A stretch of DNA of 64,000 nt from Rhynchonema sp. JSB1_4. Its lineage: Eukaryota > Nematoda > Chromadorea > Monhysterida > Xyalidae. This document shows, piece after piece, positions 51,407-62,528 of the stretch (position 1 is its first letter; every line of letters begins with the position of its first letter). The stretch spans positions 1 through 64,000 of the forward strand of contig JASAMV010002506.1 of assembly GCA_030248065.1 (NCBI GenBank), given 5' to 3'. The notes beneath the pieces were generated by a model. It was not told the DNA's origin, did not search any database, and was given only the letters and a program-made list of their open reading frames with translations. The position numbers and the translations under genes are program-made.

Positions 51407-54400
51407 CTAACATCCGGCCTCGTCAGTGCCATCAGCGCATTGCATCACGCCATCGCAACGATCCTTCTTTTTGTGATAGCATTGCAGCTGATCGGCGCAG
51501 GGCACATTTCCGCCCGAACATGTCACCGTGCCTGAAAATTGGATCTCATTATATGGATTGGCACGGACGGAACAGCTCTGTGACGCAGCTCTGCATCTGC
51601 GTTTGCACGCACTGACGTTGCTGCCAAGCGAAAAGATCTGCTGTTTTGGAGGCAAGGTTGCCAGAGGCGTTCGCGCTGACGAGCCCTGGCCCCGCGGTCT
51701 GCCTGCGAAAGCAGGGCGAAACAGACCAACCTTCCTACCGCCATAGTCTATGGAACAACAACGAGTAAAAACGAGCGAAAGATGAACAGAATGATTGTGG
51801 TACATGACAGATATTATTTAGTTTTCTTTTCTGTTTAATCATTGCAATCGTGCCTACCTCCTCCCCCTCCACCTCCTCCACCACCACATAATTCGGCCGA
51901 TTCGTCGCTGCCGTCGTTGCAGTCATTCACTCCGTCGCATTTCTTCTTGTTGTTGACGCACTGTAGTTGATCGGCACATCGCCATTCCCTTCTGCCGCAT
52001 TCCACCGGCACTGCAATATACATTAAACGGAACCGCATATTACGCTCATGCGCGCTACCGCGCGTTTTTTGACTCAGCGCACGCGCACGCGTCACAAGAA
52101 AATGTGTGACGATACAAGAAAATAATGTTCTACAGGGCAAAATTGTGAAATATGGTCCTGCGTGTATTACTTGGAACGGTTGTGGTTGTAACAGCTGGCG
52201 TTGTGGTTGTGGTTGTAGTAGTTGTTGTGGTCGGTGACGTCGTAGTGGTTGGTCCCACTGTTGTGGTGGCCGGTGGTGCGCCAGATCCGCCATATGTTCG
52301 GTAGTACATCGTGAAGTTGTCCCACGCGTTGCTGTACGCCCAGATGTAAGACACCATCAGGCGTCGGCCAGTCGAATACCAGGTCAGATCACTGATTGGG
52401 CCACAGATCCTACAAAGATACACAATTTTCGGGCAATTCTTCGTTTTTTTTAATGCCATATTCTTTCACATGCCCTTCGTGCTCTTCGCCCAGATCCTGA
52501 GTTCGAACTTCCAAGTTGCTCCAGTGACACGGATTGCCGGCTGATGACGACCGAGCGATCGTCAGGGTGCGCGTTTCTAGTTCGACGTATTTGCCCACCG
52601 GTGCCTACAACGATTATTGGATACGTTGGGCCTTTATTCCTGGTTGGTTATGAAATGTTCCTGGATATTTATGATATGTCAATGGATGTTTATGATATAT
52701 GTTCCATGAATCGACCTAACCTCAATTACAAACGTGCATTTATTCGGGTAAGGATAGTGTTGTTTTTCCTCGAACGTAATCGTCTGCCAGGTGTCCGTCG
52801 ATTGTCTCAGACCACCGCAGTGCCATTCTGAAAACAGCGCTTGGTACGCTTATTCATTGATACAAGAAAAAAATCTGCAAAGATGTCGTACATCTTATAC
52901 TGTGGATATAAGATCAAATCAGTTCAAAATGATGCAACGCTGCGCGAATGAAAATAACAGAACAAAAACGCCTAAACAGATACACATTTTTTATCAATCA
53001 CTTGCCGGGCACAGGACTGTCGCAGTTGCCAGCGGCAAACCCATCGACGCACACGCATTCATTGCAGTGCTCCTGCTTGCGGTTTTCGTAACCGGTCGTT
53101 CCGCAATTCAGTGTTGCCGTGCAGATGCCGGACGCTGAAATTTTACACCGATCAGTGTGATTATTGTTGTTGTCGTGCCGCTTGCGAGGAGGTCACTCCC
53201 GGCCAGGCACCTTCGTCTTCTTCCATGAAACGTCTTTCTCTCACCGACTCGAACGCAACACGGGCTTGCCTGGTGGCGGGGACTTTTAGCCACATCACTT
53301 ATTGACAATGAGGTGCAACAGTATATGCATTGTTTACTTATTGTTGTTCGTCATCGTCAGACATAGCGTCGAAACGGTCTGCGGGAAATAAAGTGCACGT
53401 TTCCACACTTCACTCACTGATGCCCGGTTTGCAGTACATGTCAGTGACACGATGGTAGTCGCTATGTGATAGGTCGGCCGCCACGCCCATCATTGAGTTC
53501 AACGCTGGATTGTTGGCCGTCATCACTGGGAGGCTTGTGTCCACTGCCACACTGCTGCCTTGATACTAAAATGGCGATACATTATGTACAGGTACTTAAG
53601 CCCTAACCACACTTCGTTCTCTGAGAGAACAGAGAACAAATTCTGATTGGTTGCTGGACGCGCAATAGCCAATCCGCACGTGAGAATTTACTCTCTGGTC
53701 TCTCAGATAATGAAGTATAGTTAGGCATTTAATTTTATGATTAACAAATGCATTACTTAAAAACTAATAAATAGCCTAGAGCCGCAACTCCAAATCATGA
53801 CGTTTTCAGACCACGGTAAGCTCCCCGACACTGACCCCACTGTAGTGCATAACTGACAGCAGATCATAATTGGTGACTGCATTCACGCAGGCGCGCGATC
53901 GCGTGTCGCACGTGACGAACTGACTTTGCCAATCTGAACAAAGAATAATGGTGTTTTTCAAACTGAATGAGTATAGTTTGGCTTTTCCTGGCAGCAAATT
54001 TTATTTTCGCTTTCTTTCAGTTTTTAACCTGGCTGAATGTTGTCATTGTGCACTGTTATGTAATTGTCTCGATCAATACGTGACTGTTCGTGGTACAATC
54101 CCAGAACGTGCAACAGCTCGTGCGTCAGCGTGTCGTACTAGAAAATTTACATATCTGAAGTGTAATTTGACAGTCTACACTGTCGAGTGTAGTGGAAATT
54201 TGCACATATTTCCGACAGATATCAAAACTTGCCTTGCGACATCCCGAGCCCAAGAACACCGGCTGCATGCGTGGGTCGCGCCACTGGGACGGTCCAGAGT
54301 TTGTCGACTTGCCCGCGTACGTGTAGCAACTGTTAATGTTAGAGATCTCAGTGTAATTTCAGAAGTCGAAAAATACATAAATAAGTGTAAAAAATCAAAA

Positions 54401-55501
54401 CAAGACTTGCCCGCTGTCGTCGTCGTCGGTGATGATCATGACGTAATCGCCCGTACTCGGCACCGAGCTGTACCGCGTCCATTCCACACACGTACGACGG
54501 TTGAATTCGGCAATCATGATCTGAAATTTAGGATGAAAACAAGATTTTTTTAGAAAAAGGTCACGCAAAAACGTCATCTTCATGGCTTACATCCACCATC
54601 TGCACCAATTTGCCTGAGTCGTACGCCTGTGCGTGATCGGTCAACACCAAGTTGATCTCCTTCGGCCAGTAGTAGGCGGTGTTTTCGATCATTTGGCGTT
54701 TCTTGCGGCGTTTGCCTGCAAATATTTCGGTCATCCGCCCATTTTTTTGCAAATCAGCAGAAATTTTTGAAATTAACTGAAAAAAATATAAGCCAACCTC
54801 CAGCCCTGCACATATCCAGTTCCTCTTGTGCCTGTTCCAGAGTCAATAGAATGTCGTCGAAAAAGAACTCTTCGTCGTCAACGTTGGCGGCCGGTAAAAG
54901 CTGAAAGAAATATTGCATTATTGATGTGCGCAAATGCTGCTGATAATCTAATATTAATGTTTGACTCTGTGAGTGTGCTATTCATGTGACAATGCGCCAC
55001 TTGCTTCGATCTTTGTAACTTATGCCTGAAGTTCAACAAAAATAAATCAAAACAGAACGTTAATACAGAGACCGTGCGTGGTTTTGCCACGGTATCACAG
55101 AAAAATTGATTTAGAAACAGCACATCCTTCCCAGAGATCGCTGTATGCTCATCAACTTCACGAAAGGATTGATCTGATTCTCAACAACTGAACTTAGAGT
55201 CTCTAGACATAAAAACCATGCAACCAAAATATATACATAGAGCACTTACTCCTTGACAGATTTTCAGCTGTCTCATGACGGCTTGAACTTGCGCGATGTA
55301 CTGCGGAGTGAACGGTTGGACCATTTGACCGCCGACACTGACCGATTTGGCCATCGCTGCTTTGAGACGGCGCGGACTCGGTCGCGTGTCGGCACGAAGT
55401 TGACCCGGTGGGATGATTGGAGGAGGCGGGGCACGGACGAGCTCCAGGCCCACCACCACCAGTCCAACCATTACAACTGATAGCGGATGCATTGTCGACA
55501 T
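51407..55501 (-). CDS. Secreted astacin metalloprotease with EGF, CUB and two LDLa modules
   Basis: Zinc endopeptidase of the M12A family, acting outside the cell. Fourteen minus-strand exons in consistent phase give 649 aa: 55250-55501, 54798-54900, 54591-54715, 54411-54520, 54233-54329, 54029-54137, 53812-53933, 53418-53565, 53006-53134, 52721-52827, 52474-52604, 52171-52409, 51858-52010, 51407-51531. Signal peptide 1-24 ([20 protein letters not shown]); propeptide to a furin site RRKKR (121-125). Catalytic domain about 126-350 with [12 protein letters not shown] (235-246), Met-turn SVMHY (292-296) and SGCYTYAG. Then EGF (six Cys, 360-393), CUB (Cys 402, 429, 460, 480), a Thr-rich linker (about 520-557, probably O-glycosylated), LDLa (562-599), a Gly run and a last LDLa (613-649), each with six Cys. 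Family members process extracellular matrix, cuticle or growth-factor antagonists. Exons ending at 54411, 54233, 53006 and 52474 use GC donors. ATG at 55492 is an alternative start. Confidence 0.93.
53602..53725. repeat. Hairpin MITE in astacin intron 7
   Basis: CCTAACCACACTTCGTTCTC is mirrored by GAGAATTTACTCTC...GAAGTATAGTTAGG; arms about 50 bp, meeting at GATTGG/CCAATC, like the hairpin at 41756-41895 but with different ends. Confidence 0.7.
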
Positions 55502-57678
55502 CGATCAATAATGTCGATCAAATCTGAGTAATGGTCTGATCAAGCAATCAAATCAGCTTTTGTAACGCGAAAAAACTGGTGGACCATGGGCGTGGGTGTG
55601 TTCGTTGCAGTCCGTTAAGTTTTACGGTTTGTTTTGACAATAAATTTCTTACATTCTTGTGAAGGGCAGCCGATGTTGTAAAATCGCCATTCAACAATAG
55701 GCTGTTTTCAATCCATAAACTTTTTAGTGTCCGATACGGAGCGGCACAAAATTTGAGTGATTGATTGAGTTTGGTATCATTACCTGCAGCATATGATATA
55801 TAAATGTTAACATGATACGTACATACATACATACCTGAAATAAAAAAGTGAATAACAATCACTCAAGCGGAAACAACATGCTCATGCTCAGTGTGCGCAT
55901 GCTCAATTACACGGTCAAAAATGATGTTTTCATGACACACGGTATTGGCGAACTTATAACTTTGCAAAATTGTCATTATTGATCAGTGTAGATTATTACA
56001 TAAACCAAAACTGTCATAAGCAGTTAAACCACAATATGTGCAATCCATCATGACCATATGGCAAACATGCTCCCATCCTCACTTGGATTCCTGCAATAAA
56101 CTGTGCAACGAAACTATGTAACAACAATGACAACGTGCGCATTTGGGGATTTTTATCAAAGTCCATCCAGGTTTTTATTATAAACAGGTACACCACCCAT
56201 CCCTAAACTATAATCATCATTGGCGACTGGCGGGCACCGTTCCATCTCCATGTGCCCGTTTTTTTGAAAATAACGAACACAGAGCATAACCATCAGGGCA
56301 ATAAATGCGTTTCTGTATGATGAAACTTGCGGCTGCACCGCGAAACGGCAAAATATTCAAAAAATGGATCATCAAGCAACGTCAGTTGCGTGTTTAATGC
56401 ACTTTCAAGCGTGGCATTATAGTTTTCATTTTAGACGCTTGACTTGTTGCTGATTCTCCTGATCGGCACGTAAATTTTTTCCGGATCGACACTTACAGTA
56501 TCCCACGACAACTATAGATTTAACATAATCTATTCATTATGAGAATTGAAGCAGCGATAATCAATGGTCAGATGAAGCCGGTTGGGTACACGCAGTCAAG
56601 TTGTTGCGGTTTTGGGCTTGGTTTTAGCGTAAGGAGTTAGGCTTTGCATAAAAGCTTCCGCTTCGGCGTTCCCCTCTTCAGCCTTGGGTCAAAAAGTTTT
56701 AGCTCTAGTCCAACTCGAGGCCACTGTTGGCGCGAACTTTGTCAGTACCCAATTAAGCGTTAATGGAACTTTGAAAGGAACGGCATATTGAAAGAACCTG
56801 CTTTTAATGGTGAATTGGTGTTTTCCAGCTCGTTCTTTGGATAAAGGAAGCACTTGTGTACCAGTTTACCAAAATATACATGGGGTAGCTGTTGTTGTAC
56901 CAACGTTTAAAAAATGGAGAAATCGAGTGACATAATGTTTTCATCGAAATTAGAAAATACCGAAATGAGCAAGCCATCAACAAGAATTCAAGGCTACCTG
57001 CTAGTGGGAACCTGCACATCCCAACTGCACAGAACCCTGGGTGTCTGCTCTATTTGGAAAACTGTGAATTGGTCTCCCTTTTGAAAATACTTTTAGAAAC
57101 GTGTTTGTGGGAAGGTTGTTATACATATCGGGGAAACGATCATTCGCGCTAAATGATATCATTACGTGCATTTGAAAACACGCAACACTTCGCATTTCAT
57201 TGGTTTTTGGTTTCGAAGAGAAAAGTACGAACAACGTTCTCTTTAAACTATTGTAGTTTATGGATAATATGTATCTACATTTGCACGATCAATGTCGATT
57301 GAACCTTACTTCCGGGGCAGTCTATGGCTTAATTCGGAATAATTTCAGTCAAAAGGCTCTTGGGCCTTCTTCGTGGGTATGAACACAAAAATGAAGTGCA
57401 ATACGAGTACCAATTGTATGGTATGGAGAAGTTATCGTTGCATTCGTGCACCAGAGTTTTGACCTGAACGGGTGATAAAAAGTGTTTATGACGCTCGCCC
57501 TTGTAAAAATTGGTTCAAGATTCAATTTTTTTTAACATTTCAGTCTCAAATAAAGGCAAACTACACCAACACGAGCCCGATTTCAAAGGTGGTGTATTCA
57601 ATACGAACAGAAAGAGAAAATCATCATGTTCCACTTTGTATTCTTCAACGTGTAACATTTCCCAAATCAGCAGCCAAG
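55502..57678. other. Upstream region of the astacin gene, no gene recognised
   Basis: Should include the astacin promoter; no element can be assigned. At 57560-57595 (minus strand ATACACCACCTTTGAAATCG) is a short copy of sequence also found in mannosidase intron 9 (about 37586-37650 and 37757-37785), probably a dispersed repeat. Confidence 0.4.
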
Positions 57679-57974
57679 ACTGATTACGGACTGGAAAATA
57701 AAACGGATTAAACGGAATCCAGCTGTAACCTAATCCTGAACCAAGGCTTGGACTTAGGCTTGAGCTCAGGCTTAGCCTTAGGCTTAGGCTCACGTTTGCG
57801 CACATATTTAGGCTTGGGCCTTGACCCAGGCTTAAACTTAGGCTTGGACTTATGCTGAATACAAGCGTGGCATGCATAGCACTCGTAATCAGTCTTCCCG
57901 GGAAACGGCCCTGGAGGGAAGGCTGATTATGTGGATTCCGTTTAATTCGTTTTATTTTCAAATCCATAATCAGT
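57679..57974. mobile_element. MITE with AGGCTTAGGCTT core
   Basis: ACTGATTACGGACTGGAAAA on the left and its mirror (...AATCCATAATCAGT) on the right, arms about 45 bp. The centre is a run of GGCTTAGGCTTGGGC words, similar to the AAGCCTAAGCC core at about 25340-25435. Confidence 0.7.
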
Positions 57975-58155
57975 CCTCCCCTCAGAGCCTCTGCAGGGTG
58001 CACTGATTGCAATAATCACTTCCATCAACCCTTCTAATTCGTGTCATCGTGCTACAAAATGCAGCACAACTTCGCCTCAGTCAGAAAGAATGAAAGAGAG
58101 CGAAAACAATTTTTCGAATTTTTCAGAGAAGGAGAAGAGGAGCAGTGGTCGCAAT
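57975..58155. other. Short unassigned spacer
   Basis: About 180 bp between two elements; nothing recognised. Confidence 0.4.
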
Positions 58156-58273
58156 TACCGTAAAAACCTAAATAGAAGGGGGGGGGCTCTATTAATTCAC
58201 TGACCCCATTTTGGGGGGCTCTATTACGGGGGGGGGGCTCTATTCCGGGGGGGCCTCTATTAATTCACTGACC

Positions 58274-58706
58274 TATACTTGCGTATTTTTCCGCAAAATA
58301 TATTTTTGGAAAAAAAACCGTTTTTTTTCCGGAAAAAAAACCGGCCCGTTTTTTTCCAAATATTTTTCCAATACTTAAGGATACCCATGGTCCAAAAACG
58401 CCTATTTTGGAGAAAATTTTATCGGGAAATGGTATGAAACAGGCTAAAAATGCACATGCAGATTAAAAAGTGCTCATTTTGAACTGTTTAGCACCGATTT
58501 ACATTGGTTTTGACAACATCCTTTCGCAACCTTTGAAAATATCTCGAAAATTTTTGGAAAAAAAACCGTTTTTTTTCCAAAAGTTGCCACTTGGAAAAAT
58601 TTCCGGAAAAATAAAAACGTATTTTTCCGGGCCTCGGAAAAAAAACGGTTTTTTTTCGGTTTTTTTCCGGAAAAAAAAACGGTTTTTTTTCCGGCCCGCA
58701 AGTATA
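58274..58706. mobile_element. TATACTTGCG element
   Basis: 10-bp terminal inverted repeats TATACTTGCG, flanked by perfect 8-bp duplications CACTGACC (58266-58273 and 58707-58714). The target is single and intact at 2610-2617. Sub-terminal array of GGAAAAAAAACCG / CGGTTTTTTTTCC words. A second copy is at 62023-62450. Confidence 0.93.
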
Positions 58707-58920
58707 CACTGACCCGAACCTGAAAAAATTGTTCCCAGAAATACCCCCAAAAACCCCTAAAAAGGGGTTTGAAAGGATGTTTTTTCGCTTGTAATCGCAT
58801 TTATTCGTGTCTAATCGTCAATAAGAGGCGTATTATGTGCTCTCTGAACGAACAACAAACGTGCATAAATGTACCTATGTACCACTATCACGCCTTACTA
58901 CACTACTGTATAGGGGATGT

Positions 58921-59389
58921 CAGTGTTGGAGGTACTCTGGAGGGGGGGATACCTACTGTACCGCGCTCGGAGAGGGGGGGGATACCTACTGTACCAGAGC
59001 CGACGGCCTGGGGGGGGGGTTATGTACCTAGGGGGGGGGGTTTGGGGGGGGGGGGTTGGGGGGGGGTTAGGTTTTGGGGTGAAAATTTTTTATGTGTTTA
59101 TTATGTGTGGAATCGTGTGAAAACGTAGTATTTGCGCGCGTAGCGCGCGAATTTCGGGTAATTTGAGGTAAAAAACACTGATTTTGCACTAATTTCGGCC
59201 ATTTTGGTCAAAAATTGGCACTTTTGGGGCAAAATCGGGGGGACACCTACTGCACCGGGGTGAAAATCGGGGGGATACCTACTGTACCATGCCAAACATC
59301 GGGGGGGGATACCTACTGTACCAGGCGAGGGGGGGATACCTACTGTACTGGGGGGGGCACCCCCAAAACCCCCCCCACCTCCAACACTG
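58921..59389. mobile_element. hAT-like element, CAGTGTTGGAGG family
   Basis: Ends CAGTGTTGGAGG and CCTCCAACACTG, perfect 8-bp duplications GGGGATGT (58913-58920 and 59390-59397), empty site at 2417-2424. Sub-terminal CCTACTGTACC repeated about five times with G runs; a GC palindrome at 59134-59149. Confidence 0.93.
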
Positions 59390-59631
59390 GGGGATGTTAC
59401 TTAGGGGGGGGGCTCTATTCCGGGGGGGGGGCTCTATTAATTCACTGACCCCTTTTTGGGGGGGCTGTATTACGGGGGGGGGGCTCTATTCCGGGGGGGC
59501 TGTATTTAGGTTTTTACGGTAGGCCTGGGCACAATACCACTTTTGACACCCAATACCAATACCCAATACCAATACCGGCCCTGTACCAATACCCAATACC
59601 CAATACCAATACCAAATTGGTGACCCAATAC

Positions 59632-60434
59632 CAGAGGTCGCAATCGGGCCGGCCCGACCTCGGGCCGGGCCGGGCCGGGCCGCGATTTTGGGCTTTTGCC
59701 TCGGGCCGGGCCGGGCCGGGCCGGGCACCCCGGCCCGAAGCTTCTGAAGTGACTTATTTTACTGAAAAAGTAGGGATTTTTTTGTCAAAAAATACTAAAA
59801 TTTCTGACGGATTCGGGAAGTAAGTGATCAGTATTGTCTATCTGACGACTTTCATGGAAAACAATCAGTGGTGTGGCTACCCAAGCGTGCAATCAACCTA
59901 CTGTACCACCAGAAAGGCCTACAATCAACCTACCTGCTGTTGCTGTACCGGCCGAGCTAGGGGGGAGCAAAATTTTTTATGTCTAAATTTTGATGAAAAT
60001 GTGCTCTAAAACGCCAATTTCGCGCGCAGCGCGCTTTTTTTCGCCTATTTGGAGTGAAAAATATCGATTTTGTACGATTTTGAGCCAAAAATAGCAACCT
60101 ACTGTACCAGCCGGGGGCGGCTACCTGCCTACTGTACCAGGATGGCGCGTCATTCTACCTATACCTACTGTACCTAAGGGGGCCCCACCCCCAGGCACAC
60201 CATTGAAAACAATTTATTTTCAACAAAAAAAATAGATTCAAAAATCGCAAAGATTATGACAAAAATTGGGTTAAAATCTGAGCCAAAAAATCGGGCCGGG
60301 CCGGGCCGGAGATTTGGAGGTTCGGGCCGGGCCGGGCCGGAGATTTGGGGGTTCGGGTCGGGCCGGGCCGGGCCGGAGATTTGGGGGCTCGGGCCGGGCC
60401 GGGCCGGCCAAACCCGGCCCGATTGCGACCTCTG
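59632..60434. mobile_element. hAT-like element, CAGAGGTCGCAATCGGGCC family
   Basis: Ends CAGAGGTCGCAATCGGGCC and GGCCCGATTGCGACCTCTG, perfect 8-bp duplications CCCAATAC (59624-59631 and 60435-60442). The unfilled target is in the sister unit at about 60890-60910. Sub-terminal GGGCCGGGCC arrays at both ends. Contains the element 59866-60205. Confidence 0.92.
59866..60205. mobile_element. hAT-like element, CAGTGGTGTGGC family, nested
   Basis: Left end CAGTGGTGTGGCTAC, right end CAGGCACACCATTG, perfect 8-bp duplications AAAACAAT (59858-59865 and 60206-60213). CCTACTGTACC repeats near both ends and a GC palindrome at 60021-60034. Confidence 0.88.
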
Positions 60435-61714
60435 CCCAATACCAATACCCAATACCAATACCGGGCGAGACCCAATACCAATACCAATACCCAATACCAG
60501 ATCAATACTACTGAAGTGCCTGGTATTGGGTTTGGTATTGGGTTGGTATTGGTATTGAGTATTGGGTATTGGGTTGGTATTGGTATTGGGTATTGGGTAT
60601 TGGTCATAGTATTGGTTTGGTATTGGGATTTTGGTCTGGTATTGGGTTGGTATTGGGTTTGGTATTGGTTTGGTATTGGGTTTTGAGTCAGGTATTGCGT
60701 TTGGTATTGGTTTGGTATTGGGTTTTTCTGGATCAGTATTGGGTATTGGTTTTGACCCAATACCTGGTCAAACCCAATACCAATACCCAATACTAGGCCT
60801 GGGCACAATACCACTTTTGACACCCAATACCAATACCCAATACCAATACCGGCTCTGTACCAATACCCAATACCAATACCAAATTGGTGACCCAATACCA
60901 ATACCCAATACCAATACCGGGTGAGACCCAATACCAATACCAATACCCAATACCAGATCAATACTACTGAAGTGCCTGGTATTGGGTTTGGTATTGGGTT
61001 TAGGCCTGGGCACAATACCACTTTCGACACCCAATACCAATACCCAATACCAATACCGGCCCTGTACCAATACCCAATACCCAATACCAATACCGAATTG
61101 GGGACCCAATACCAATACCCAATACCAATACCGGGCGAGACCCAATACCAATACCAATACCCAGTGTAGTACTTGGTCAGGGTGTTGACGATAGATAGAT
61201 TGGGACCCGAAATGTGTTGACGATAGATAGATGACCCAAGTCCGAAATCTGGGGGGGGGGGTCGACCCAAACTTGTTGACGATAGATAGATGGTGGGGGG
61301 GGGGGTCGCCAAAAATCAAGGTATAGTATAGTGTACTAAGTAGGTAATAATGTGTAAATATTAGTGAAAATGTACTAAGATCAGTGTAGTTCCTGGTCCG
61401 GAGGGGGAACAGACGTACCCTCCACTATTTTCGGAGGGGGAACAGACGTACCTACCGGGGGGGGATGTGCGGGGAAGTCCCCAGTGGGGGGGGACGGAAA
61501 AGAGTCATTTTTTGAGGGCGAAAAATCCCCTATACAAAGGGTATTTTGGCGTTTTTTTGGAGGTTTCACCTAAAGTTTACCTATTTTTGGCCTAAAAATG
61601 CCTATTTTAGGCCTAAATTTGCCAATTTTAGGAAAAAATTGGGGGAGCAGACGTACCCGGAGGGGGAACAGTGGGGCAGGCGTACCTCGGAGGGGGAACA
61701 GACGTACCGGAGGG

Positions 61715-62528
61715 CAGTGTAGTTCCTGGTCCGGCGCGGCGGTTAGTGTACCTACCCCTTTTTTCCGTGCGGCGGTTAGTGTACCTCCCTGGGGGGGAAG
61801 GGGGGGAGACCCAAATCCAGGAAAAAGTCACCTTTTGACCGATTTTTACCCCTTTTTGGAAAAAATTCTCCATAAAAAGGGTATTTTGGCGACTTTTGAC
61901 ATCATTGACCTAAAAATCACCCATTTTAGGCCTAAAAATGCCCATTTTAGGCCTAAAAATGCCGATTTTAGGCAAAAATTGAGGCGGTTAGTGTGCCTGG
62001 CGCGGCGGTTAGTGTACTAGTGTATACTTGCGGGCCGGAAAAAAAACCGCTTTTTTTCCGGAAAAAAAACCGAAAAAAAACCGTTTTTTTTCCGAGGCCC
62101 GGAAAAATACGTTTTTATTTTTCCGGAAATTTTTCCAAGTGGCAACTTTTGGAAAAAAACGGTTTTTTTTCCAAAAATTTCCGAAATATTTTCAAGGGTT
62201 GCGAAAGGATGTTGTCAAAACTAATGTAAATCGGTGCTAAACAGTTCAAAATGAGCACTTTTCAATCTCCAAGTGCATTTTTAGCATGTTTCAGGCCATT
62301 TCCCGACAAAATTTTCTCCAAAATAGGCGTTTTTGGACCATGGGTATCCTTAAGTACTGGAAAAATATTTGGAAAAAAAACGGTTTTTTTTTCCGGAAAA
62401 AAACGGTTTTTTTTCCAAAAATATATTTTGCGGAAAAATACGCAAGTATATACTAGTGTACCTTGGTCGCGGCGGTTAGTGTACCTTAGGGGGGGTGGCC
62501 CCCCCCCCCCCCCCCAGGAACTACACTG
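61715..62528. mobile_element. hAT-like element, CAGTGTAGTTCCTGG family (inner copy)
   Basis: Same ends as the outer copy, 8-bp flanks CCGGAGGG and CCCGAGGG (one difference). Sub-terminal GCGGCGGTTAGTGTACC at both ends instead of the outer copy's array. Contains 62023-62450. Confidence 0.85.
62023..62450. mobile_element. TATACTTGCG element, innermost
   Basis: Reverse-orientation sister of 58274-58706, with perfect 8-bp duplications TACTAGTG (62015-62022 and 62451-62458). Confidence 0.92.

Larger units (their letters stand above)
58156..59521. mobile_element. TIR element, TACCGTAAAAACCTAAATA family, with two nested insertions
   Basis: Reverse-orientation copy of 2294-2702 with the same termini and the same GGGGGGCTCTATTCCGG arrays. 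Removing the insertions 58274-58706 and 58921-59389, with one duplication each, leaves about 450 bp collinear with the unfilled copy. The array right next to its left end is G-rich (GGGGGGGGCTCTATTAATTC). Confidence 0.9.

Noticed and set aside
60254..61312. 352-codon open frame on the minus strand
   Set aside because: The translation is only simple repeat (YWYWVLVLG and NPIPNPIP blocks) and spans transposon boundaries; it is open because the array lacks stop codons.
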